Shown here: positions 29,771-37,430 of the stretch, in pieces
Layout of the letters: each line of letters begins with the position of its first letter
How positions within the stretch are numbered: the first letter of the stretch is position 1
Assembly: GCA_003427395.1 (NCBI GenBank)
Contig: BFEA01000843.1
Location: 20,350 to 59,848 of the forward strand
Direction of reading: 5' to 3'
DNA length: 39,499 nucleotides
DNA from: Chara braunii
Taxonomy: Eukaryota; Streptophyta; Charophyceae; Charales; Characeae
Made by a program: the position numbers and the translations under genes
Notes under the pieces: model-generated
Database searches by the model: none
What the model saw: only the letters and a program-made list of their open reading frames with translations
Told to the model about the DNA's origin: nothing

Positions 29771-31515
29771 TCAGAGGAAGTGATCTATGTCGGGATTGAG
29801 AGGGGGCGGAATAGGTGGAAGAAAAGCGGCCATTGCCGCGGAAGTCGCCGACGCTCCCTCCTCATGGAAGTGATGCTGGACGAACGAGGGGTAGAGGAAG
29901 GCTCCTGGCACATGGGATAGGACACATGGCGCCAGATCCGCCACTGCTCGCACCACCTGCTTGCGCACCGATCGGGGCCCCGGACCTGTCATCACCACAT
30001 GAGTCTCGGTGTAAGGCCGCCGCTCCCGCTTCTGCACCGCGAAGACCAGGAAGTGGTACATCGCATTGAGATGCTGCCCGGTCTCGTAGATGAGTGTCCC
30101 AGCCAATCGCGCCGCAATACACCCTTGAAAAGGGGGTGTCAGATATGGCTCCCACGCCGGATCAGGGCGCGGTGCCCCCGCTATGGCCTCGAGCCTGATG
30201 GTGGCGGGCTCCACCATGAAGTCCACCTTGGTCGGATGGACCGTCCGGCTCAAATGAACTACTAATGTCAATGACCGGGGCACCCCGGGGTGGCTGGCGG
30301 GAACAAAGAGGTCCTGCGAGGACGGGGGGTCTGAATCACCTCCTCGCCGCCGCCGATCCTGCTGCCTTGCGCCCCTGGCGATGGGTGGCGCCTCTTCCTC
30401 TTCGGCGTCTTCTTGGCGGCCTTCGGTGGCGCCGGTCGGGGATACGACGATGGAGGCCGCAACGGCCTTTCCTCCGGGAAGTCCTCCAATCTCTCCGTGC
30501 CCTGCGCAATGTAATCCGGGATGACGACCGCGTTGTACGTTCTCCGTGGGGCCGTCGCCGTCCGCAACCGCGATTGGATCTCCTCCTCCTCGCTCACGAT
30601 CACCTGCGCAATGGAGAGGAGCTCAAGGTGTATGAGCTCCAACAATCCCGGATCGATCGTCTGGAGCTGGGCGAATGGGTACAGCGCGACCGTCCCTTCC
30701 TTCTCCGCTGGCTTGGGCCGCGTGATGACGTAGTAGACGACAAAGTGCTCCCTGGTGCAGTGGTCTTCGTGCTCCACGAAGAACCGGAACATCTCCAACG
30801 TCACCGACTTGTACAGCGCCCGGTGCAACTCCCACGCGTCTTCGTCGGCGAAAGGCAGCGGCTCCACGTCAGTTAGCTCCACTAAATACTCCGAGAACTT
30901 CCGCATGGGATAAGGGTCCTCCGTGAGCTGGTAGGGGAGGGTGGTGTAGGAGAAGAAGGGAGGCATTTAGTACGGGACAGGGGGAATAGCTAGGAAGTTG
31001 AGAGGAGCAGCGGGAGGGAGAAGCGCAGGGAGCTGCGGCACCAATGCAATTGGTCCGTCCTCTGCCCTACGCAGCAGCACCTCGTGGCCTGTGAATCGGT
31101 GTCCCCCCCGTCCTTGCAATCTGGCCACTCATCTGGCCGCTTCCACCGCGTATTCGCGCACAAAGCTGTGCACCGGCTCCCGATTCGGTTGCGGTAGGAT
31201 CGTCAAGTCTCCGATGAAGGTGGCGACGCTGTGCACGAACTTGGGTGCCACCTGGAGCGCGCGGAACTCAATGAATACTCGGGTCGTCTCCCGGCCAGGC
31301 AACTGCGTCACGTCCACGTACACCCCCGCATACGTCAGCCGATCGCAAAGCAACGAGTACGCCGCTAAATCCGCAACCCCGGGCGCCGGCACGTTCACCT
31401 GCTGAACGTCGTACCGCAACTGCCTCTCCTCATTGAACCGATGCCTCAACAGGCGATCTGCAAGCGGCATCTGGAAATGCTTGAAAGGCTCATGCTCTGG
31501 TTGGCGATGGTTCAT
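29771..31515 (-). pseudogene. Third ORF of the gypsy element, unknown function, broken
   Basis: A long coding-like region follows integrase. An ATG at 31515 (MNHRQPEHEPFKHF) overlaps the end of the integrase frame. The first part runs to a TGA at 31129. The same frame then continues (VARLQGRGGHRFTGHEVLLR) through a TAA to MPPFFSYTTLPYQLTEDP and ends at 30268. A frameshift at CCCCGGGG near 30283 connects to the last part (VPRSLTLVVHLSRTVHPTKV to the TGA at 29771). In total about 580 codons. No transmembrane segment, signal peptide or known fold was recognised, so it does not look like an envelope protein. Mid-regions are acidic (VSEEEEIQ) and a Lys/Arg-rich, NLS-like patch occurs (KKTPKRKRRHPSP). 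Continuity of frame and non-random composition argue that it was once translated. Confidence 0.6.
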
Positions 31516-31819
31516 CCTGCTCCCTGAAACTCTCAGCACCAATGGACGAGGCAGATCGGGAGGAGGAGGAGGATGAGGATGAAGAAGGAGAGGGTGATCT
31601 CGCAGGAGCGTGGGTCCGTAGGGGACCTAGCGATGGCTGGAAAGGCCAGAGCGCGGTCGCGTGCCGTGTCAGCGGTCGGGCCTGGGAGTTGTGACGGGGA
31701 ATCAGCTTCACGGAGTGCTGTCCCTGTGCGCCAACTTCCGTGACTTCGTAAATGCCTGTATAGCGCGGGTGGATCTTGGAGGAGCGCGCAAATTTCCGTA
31801 ACCTACACCAAGTCCCCAA
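31490..31819 (-). pseudogene. Integrase C-terminal domain and Ser-rich tail (frame-shifted)
   Basis: After the DDE domain, the upstream frame reads QIRDYENRHALAG-PPYKVGDLV and is then broken by a TAG near 31805. The neighbouring frame continues with LRKFARSSKIHPRYTGIYEV and TEVGAQGQHSVKLIP, the gypsy integrase C-terminal (GPY/F-like) module. A tail of consecutive Ser codons and RSASS follows. It overlaps the start of the extra ORF by about 26 bases. Confidence 0.75.
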
Positions 31820-31904
31820 CTTTATAGGGGGGCAGTGGTCCCGCTAACGCGTGTCGATTCTCGTAGTCACGGATCTGCCGTTGATGTGTCCGATCTACGG
31901 CCTG

Positions 31905-33362
31905 CTATCGACGGCGAGCTAACGGGGGATAGGCCCTAGCCATTAAGTCCATGTAGTGGCGGGCCTTGTCTCGATTCTGGGCCCGTGTTGCTCTAACTTC
32001 CGTACCTACTAAGGGGGACAATTGCACCCGAGGGACACTATTGGTTCTCAGTTGAAAGGGGGGCACCCCAATACTACTGTGTGGGGTAGCTCGATAAACG
32101 GCCAAAATGTGGTCGACAATCACAGGCCAGGGTCGGGTGTCTCCCGCAGTGATATTTCGTCTAAGGTCCGTCTTAATCAGTCGGTTGGCATTCTCTACCA
32201 GGCCTTTGGCTTGAGGCCAATGCCCCGACGAGTAGATAATTTTAACGTCCGCCCTGACTAGGTGACGTTCTACTTCGCCTTGAAATTCTGACCCATTGTT
32301 CATGTGTACCTCTTCTACGTCTAGATGCATGCACAAAAACCGATTTACGTACCAAGCTACTTCCTGCGAATTCCGACTGGTCATAGGGTACGCCTCGATC
32401 CATTTTGAAAAATGATCGACGGCCACTAAAAGAACATTGAGTTCTCCTTGATTGACGGGCCCTCTCGGAACATTGATATTCGTCGTATCGATGCTAACCC
32501 TCTGAAAGGGGCGCTCTACACAAGTGGGCACCATCGTCCGAGGCATCTGTACCGGCGCCTTGTCCGCCGCGCAGGCCGGGCAATTCTGAACGATGTATTT
32601 CACATCTTCCCGAATTCCCGACGAGTACCATCCGTTCTTCTCGATGGCTTTTTCCGTGTACTTGATCGCGAAATGGACCGCATCCTCCTCATGAGCGGCT
32701 CGTGTCCAATCGAACCTAGCAAGAGGGTATGGAACCGTCAACCAGCTAGACTCTCCGTCGTCATCGACCTTCCGTTTTTGTAACGTCGGGCCCTGGCAGC
32801 GATAGTCTTGCACCCGCTCCGTGACTCTCCGCCGTTCGGCTTTGGTAAGTTCAGATAGCGAGTCGCCTGACAGTCTTCGTAGCAACAGGAGGTCCATCCA
32901 GGCTTCTGTCGGGCGGGCACTTGACGCAAATCCGTCGGTTGTTCTAGCGTCCAGATACCGCTTCTCGGTAGGGACTTGGTCCGTTCTACAGTTGGGACAG
33001 ACCCACGTCTTTTCACTTCGGTACCGAACGCACTGTTTGTGAGATTTGACCGTATGACACTGACTACACTGTACCCATAAAAAAAAATTGGGCCCTCCCG
33101 GATGTGACCCTTCTTGGTCCGGGATCATAGGCAAGATACAGAAGAAACAGGGACTTAGATGTGTTTCAGAGGACGAGTTGGGGCTAGACGAGAGAGCAAG
33201 GGAGTTGGATGAGGGCAGAGAGATAGCGTCGGCCATCTCCGATGAAACCTCCATTCCTGACTCAGGCGTCGTCCTTAGGCAGCACATGTAGCTCCTCTGT
33301 AGTGCGGTTTCATCGCCGCGACTTCTGGCCTCCACGGAATGAGTCGCTCGTTGGTGGGACAC
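31905..33362 (-). CDS. Gypsy Pol: PHD-type finger plus integrase core
   Basis: This frame is open for 485 codons, although the first codon is arbitrary because it is entered by frameshift from RNase H. Residues 72-125 form a PHD-like C4HC3 finger. The integrase HHCC domain follows (H224, H230, C261, C264; NCPACAADK), then the core: SIDTTNIN (D292), VHMNNGSEF (N355, where the second catalytic Asp is expected) and GLVENANRLIK (E390). PHSSIGVPPFQL is a typical gypsy core end. A TAG at 31905 ends the frame, but coding-like sequence continues. Integrase inserts the cDNA into the genome; with Asn355 this copy should be inactive. Confidence 0.85.
   Translation of the reverse strand: MSHQRATHSVEARSRGDETALQRSYMCCLRTTPESGMEVSSEMADAISLPSSNSLALSSSPNSSSETHLSPCFFCILPMIPDQEGSHPGGPNFFLWVQCSQCHTVKSHKQCVRYRSEKTWVCPNCRTDQVPTEKRYLDARTTDGFASSARPTEAWMDLLLLRRLSGDSLSELTKAERRRVTERVQDYRCQGPTLQKRKVDDDGESSWLTVPYPLARFDWTRAAHEEDAVHFAIKYTEKAIEKNGWYSSGIREDVKYIVQNCPACAADKAPVQMPRTMVPTCVERPFQRVSIDTTNINVPRGPVNQGELNVLLVAVDHFSKWIEAYPMTSRNSQEVAWYVNRFLCMHLDVEEVHMNNGSEFQGEVERHLVRADVKIIYSSGHWPQAKGLVENANRLIKTDLRRNITAGDTRPWPVIVDHILAVYRATPHSSIGVPPFQLRTNSVPRVQLSPLVGTEVRATRAQNRDKARHYMDLMARAYPPLARRR
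32988..33149 (-). other. PHD-like zinc finger domain inside Pol
   Basis: The ligands are C72-x2-C75-x23-C99-x2-C102-x5-H108-x2-C111-x10-C122-x2-C125. The sequence context is that of PHD fingers: WVQCSQC before the His, HKQCV after it, and WVCPNC at the end. Known PHD fingers bind histone H3 tails, often by H3K4 methylation state. The position between RNase H and the integrase HHCC domain is unusual. Confidence 0.75.
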
Positions 33363-34690
33363 TTGTTGGGCGGCAGAAGGCGCGTTAATCCATCGGCGTT
33401 ACCATGCTGCCGCGTGGCACGGTGGCGGATGTCGAAGTCATAGTCTTGCAGACGCACCGCCGACCAGCCCAGCGTCCCCGTGTAGTCCGTGTTGTTGCGT
33501 AGGCACAGCAGCGGCTGATGATCCGTTACCACCACGAATTTCTGGCCGTACAGATATTGTCGGAAGTGCTGAATCCCCCACACCACCGCCAGACATTCGC
33601 CTTTGCATGCTTCTTAATTAGCCTGCGCCTGGCTCAGCGTCTTTGACGCATACTCAATGACGTGCTCCCTTCTGTCCTTGCCGTGCTGAGTTAGCATCAC
33701 TGATATCGCCTGAGGCTGCCAGTCTGTGTAGAGTGCGAACGGTCTTGTCGGGTCGGGGCCCGCCAACACAGGAGCAGATGTCAAAGCCTCCTTCAACGTC
33801 TGAAACGCCGCTTCGCATTCTGACGTCCAGATCAGCTGTTCCTCTTTCTTCAACAGGTTCATCAGGGGCTTCGCTATGCCGGCGAACCCCTTGATGAAGC
33901 GTCGGTAATAGGATGCCAGCCCTAGAAAAGCCCGAACCTGGGTGAGTGTGACCGGCGCCGGGGCGTCTTGAACTGCTGCCACCTTCCTCGGATCCGGTTT
34001 TAGTCCATCGACCGTGACGATGTACCCCAAGAATGAGATCTCCGGCAAGAAGAACTCGCTTTTCTCCAAGGCCACTTTGAACCCCGCATCTTTCAGTGCA
34101 TGCAAAACCCACTCAATGTGTTCCACGTGGTACTCGCGTGTTTTTGAAAAGACCAAAACATCATCCATGTACACAATCACGCAGAAATTGACCAGGGGCT
34201 GGGTTAGTCGGGTTTTGTTAACGAACTCAGCGAAGGCCATATTCCTGGCCCGCTGAAACTTTGCAGGGGCGTTACAAATTCCCATGGGACACCGGACCCA
34301 TTGCCACGTGCCCTCAAATAGGACAAAAGCGGTTTTGGGTCAGTCCTCCGGTCGGACTGCGACGTGGTGAAAACCGTGTTGGATATCGAACTTGGAAAAG
34401 ACTCGAGCGGCCCCGATAGCATCTAACAAATCATCGATTCGCGGCAAGGGATATACATCTTTGGAAATAATGGCGTTCAATTTCCGGTAGTCGATACATA
34501 CCCGGACCGAACCATTTCGTTTTGGCACGAGGACCACGGGAAAAGACCACGGTCCCGGCGATGGTTCGACCCACCCCAACCGCTTGAATTCTCGTACCCT
34601 TTCCAGAGCCAGTTGTCTTTCTTTAAGGGAATATCAGTACGGTCGGCAATGTATCGGGACGTGATACCCGGTATCAATCGCATGCTGTAT
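33275..34690 (-). pseudogene. Gypsy Pol: reverse transcriptase and RNase H (three stops)
   Basis: One frame carries the whole RT-RNase H. RT motifs are GPWSFPVVLVPKRNGSVRVC, IDYRKLNAI, FSKFDIQHGFHHV, the catalytic YMDD at 34160-34171, and FLGYIVTVDGLKPDPRKV. RNase H motifs are LYTDWQPQAIS (Asp), GECLAVVW (Glu), VVTDHQPLLCL (Asp) and GNADGLTRLL (Asp). Stops interrupt at 34634 (TGA, before RT), 34340 (TGA in RPED-stop-PKTAF, a position often occupied by Arg) and 33614 (TAA). All catalytic residues seen are intact, so the lesions are only nonsense codons. Downstream the frame is lost at about 33.3 kb. Confidence 0.9.
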
Positions 34691-35386
34691 CAAAGGGGTT
34701 AGCCCTATGTCGTGGTCCTGAATATTGACGGCCTCAGGATAGGCCCATATAACCGCCAGGAGGAGGCGTCTGTATTCATCCGGAACACGGGTTGGTAAAT
34801 GAACTTCCACGGTTCCCCCAGGAAGGGAGACCGTCGTCGTAACCGTGGGGACCGCCGCGCTGGCATCGGGCGAGGCCCCAAACAAGGAGTTGTCGGTTTT
34901 CGCCGAAAGGACAGTCGCAATGAGTTGACTGTCCGCCGGACTCATCGGCTCGCTTTCCATGTCACCGTCACTATCCAGTTCGGGTTCGGCCGACGGTTCG
35001 ACCGAAAAGGCCTGCACCAGTTCCCTCGGTCCCCACCGATACTCCCTTGTTCGAGGTTGAAACGACACCCCCTCTTTCAGGAGAATCGCGGCTTTTTCAT
35101 TCGTGAGTAGGGGCCGTGGGGGTCGAAAAGATAAATCGCACAGCCCCCTCAGCTCGGTAAATCTTTCAGGTAGGGGGTCCGTCCTAAGATACAAGGACGC
35201 AGGGGGTTCCGAAAGGTCAGCTATTCGGGATACCCTCAGCAGGGGTTCCCCCTCCACCACAGGGGAGAACGCGTGCGACCAATTGGACTCACTCCGAAAT
35301 ATTTCTAGTGGTTCTCGCTGCCAAGAATGGCGCCACCGATCCTGAACTCGGATCGGATATCGGTCGGGTACATCAGTCTTGTCAGT
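34634..35386 (-). pseudogene. Pol spacer between protease and RT
   Basis: In the same frame as protease and RT, this 250-codon stretch starts after a TAA at 35387 (TDKTDVPDRYPIRVQDRW) and ends at DIGLTPLIQHAIDTGYHVPI and HCRPY, the peptide that precedes RT in many gypsy elements (the H-I-tail motif before the first RT block). The middle is acidic (EPELDSDGDMESEPMSP). Its function is probably linker. Confidence 0.7.
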
Positions 35387-35890
35387 TTACGTCGAAGGTT
35401 CATTTTCGTCTGGTGACAGGCGTCGGATCATGTTGATTTGATGGGCTTTCGTGGTGAGGTGAGGCGCCGGTTGGGTACGCATGCGCACCGCCAGTCTCAT
35501 TGGTATCGTTTGGCGTTTGGGGTGGGCTGATGTGAGCACCACCTTACAACTGTCAAAGTGCATTCGTGCTTCGACCGCCGCCTGCCACGGAATGCCTAGC
35601 AGAACATCATACGCCTGTACATCCATCACGATCACGTCACACAAACAATGCACCCGCCCCACCTGTACAGACACGTTCGTTATTAGCCCTTTACAATGAA
35701 TACTGTCTTTCGTAGCGGATATATACAGCTCATCTGGTCGGAGGGGCTGAACTTGTCCTTCCCTTCCCAACTGTTTCGTCAATCTCCAAGAAATGGCGAC
35801 GGCTGACGATCCCGAGTCTAGGATGGCGGCCGAGGGGTTTCCCCTGACCTCGCAGTCACACTCAACACTTTTCCAGGTTATAGGATAGGC
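35387..35890 (-). pseudogene. Gypsy aspartic protease domain
   Basis: The active-site motif AAILDSGSSAVAIS is encoded around 35801-35830, a retropepsin-type D-S-G. It is followed by a flap-and-core-like stretch and VQAYDVLLGIPWQ, matching the second conserved motif (DVLLG-W) of retrotransposon proteases. A TGA at 35888 separates it from Gag and a TAA at 35387 from the next segment; both are in frame with coding sequence on each side. The enzyme would cleave the Gag-Pol polyprotein. Confidence 0.85.
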
Positions 35891-37321
35891 TCAGAGGAAT
35901 ACCTCGGGTTTTTCCGAGGCAGAGTCTACAGTCTGGATCATTCCTATCCGGTCGGCTTCGTGCACCTTTGAGGTCGAGGGCTGCGACTCCTCGTTTGTGG
36001 GTAGGTCCTGTAGGACCGGCTTTTTGCCCTTTCGACTTTCCTCGAATCGGCGCCTGTTTTTGAGGCACCGTTCAAACAACTTTTCGTTAGCCGCTTCAGA
36101 AATGGTTAGCTGATAGGGAATAGGGACGGGGATTTGAAGATCCAGAGCCTTCAAGGCATCCAATACGTCGATATGGCCATCCTTGTATTCAGGGCAAGGC
36201 GCTGCAAGGTCTTCGAACCCTGGTCGCCACGACCCGAGGTCGCTTTCCTCGGTAATTCGTTGGACGTGATGTATCACTCCGATGGTCCCGGGTTCGAACA
36301 AAGCTGCAGCCATGTATTCATCGGGCCCTATCTCGGTTGCCGCAGAGGTCACCATTTCCGTTGCCATGGTATCCATCACCGTGGCCACCCTCCCCTGTCC
36401 TGCAGCGGTTGGAGCAGCCCGCGGGATTTGGGAAGGTCGAGCAGGCCCACCCGTAGCTCGAGGTTTCGGGCAATCTTTCGCAAGGTGACCTGGCTGATTG
36501 CAGTTATAACAGCGTAGGGACTCGACAGGGCGACGGGAGGCCGAAGCAGAGGAAGACGCTTTCCGATCCACGCCTTTTTTTCCCGGACCCAACCCGAAGC
36601 GATCTTCGAACATTCGTGTCGTAGAGGAGTAGTTATTGCGTCGAACACCCGAAGGGTCATCTTCGTCGGATTTTGAGTCCAGGCCCACATCGTAATTTTA
36701 TTTCCCGTACTTAATTGCGTACTGAATTAGCTCCGTCAGGGTATGTTCTATAGGGTTGCATTTCTTGCGGATCTTTTTCTGCAGACGAGAATCGAACAGT
36801 CCTTTGACGAAATCAGTCCGTACCATTTTCCCGTCCATCCCGGAGCGTTCGGCTAAGTACGTAAAACGTTCAGCCTATCTGGCCAAGGTCTCCCGAGGCT
36901 GCTGCGTGTATTCCTTTATTAAACGGAGGCATTGACCTGGTGCGATACAATCAAACCTATCGAGGAATTTCCTCTGGAAGGCTGCCCAATTGGTGAAGAG
37001 GTTATGTCCATACCACTCAAACACGGTTTCGGCTAACCTTCCGGGAATTCGTTCTCGGAGCAACTGGTCCGACCAGCCCTCGGCTTTCAAGGCAGCTAGC
37101 CAGGTGCGAGGGTCGGTGTCGTCTTTGGAGAAAATGGGAACTTCAGAAGGAGGAGGTACAAAGTACAGGGGATGATTGGCCATCCCCACGTGGTTGTCGC
37201 CGTCATTTTCACCCCCAATTCTGGGTTCCACCATCGCGGGAGGCGGGTTTCGAGCTCGGTGTCTCGCTCGGTTTTGATTGCTATTCACGGGCCTCCGTCG
37301 ACGGGGAGCCAGCCTACTCAA
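35891..37321 (-). pseudogene. Gypsy Gag with CCHC zinc knuckle (two stops)
   Basis: The frame's first ATG is at 37234 (MVEPRIGGEN); earlier codons are open but begin with TTG. The retrotransposon Gag core is recognisable: DPRTWLAALKAEGWSDQLL, then WYGHNLFTNWAAFQRKFLDRF, then EYTQQPRETLAR. A TAG at 36875 interrupts before AERFTYLAERSGMDGKMVRT, and a TAA near 36689 follows KYGK. After that comes a zinc knuckle CYNCNQPGHLAKDC (C-x2-C-x4-H-x4-C, 36470-36511). The C-terminal part is acidic. Gag forms the particle and binds the RNA genome. Confidence 0.85.
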
Positions 37322-37417
37322 AATGCGAAAAATCTAATGAAAAGATCAAAAAGAAAAAAGAAGAAACGTTAAAACAGGGTCATCGTCCTAGGAAAAACTC
37401 GGAGCCAAAACGAATCA

Positions 37418-37429
37418 GCTCTGATACCA
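37418..37429 (-). promoter_or_regulatory. Primer binding site, initiator tRNA-Met
   Basis: On the minus strand TGGTATCAGAGC lies one base after the LTR end. It is complementary to the 3' end of initiator tRNA-Met, the most common primer of plant LTR retrotransposons. It fixes the element's orientation and the inner boundary of the 5' LTR. Confidence 0.92.
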
Positions 37430-37430
37430 A

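Noticed and set aside
30265-30876. Plus-strand ORF of 203 codons opposite the gypsy third ORF
   Set aside because: Shadow of the minus-strand frame: Arg/Leu-rich, no domain, and the opposite strand continues coding-like sequence collinear with pol.
29771-31515. Envelope gene of an errantivirus-like element
   Set aside because: No signal peptide, fusion-peptide-like or transmembrane hydrophobic stretch is present in any part of the third ORF.
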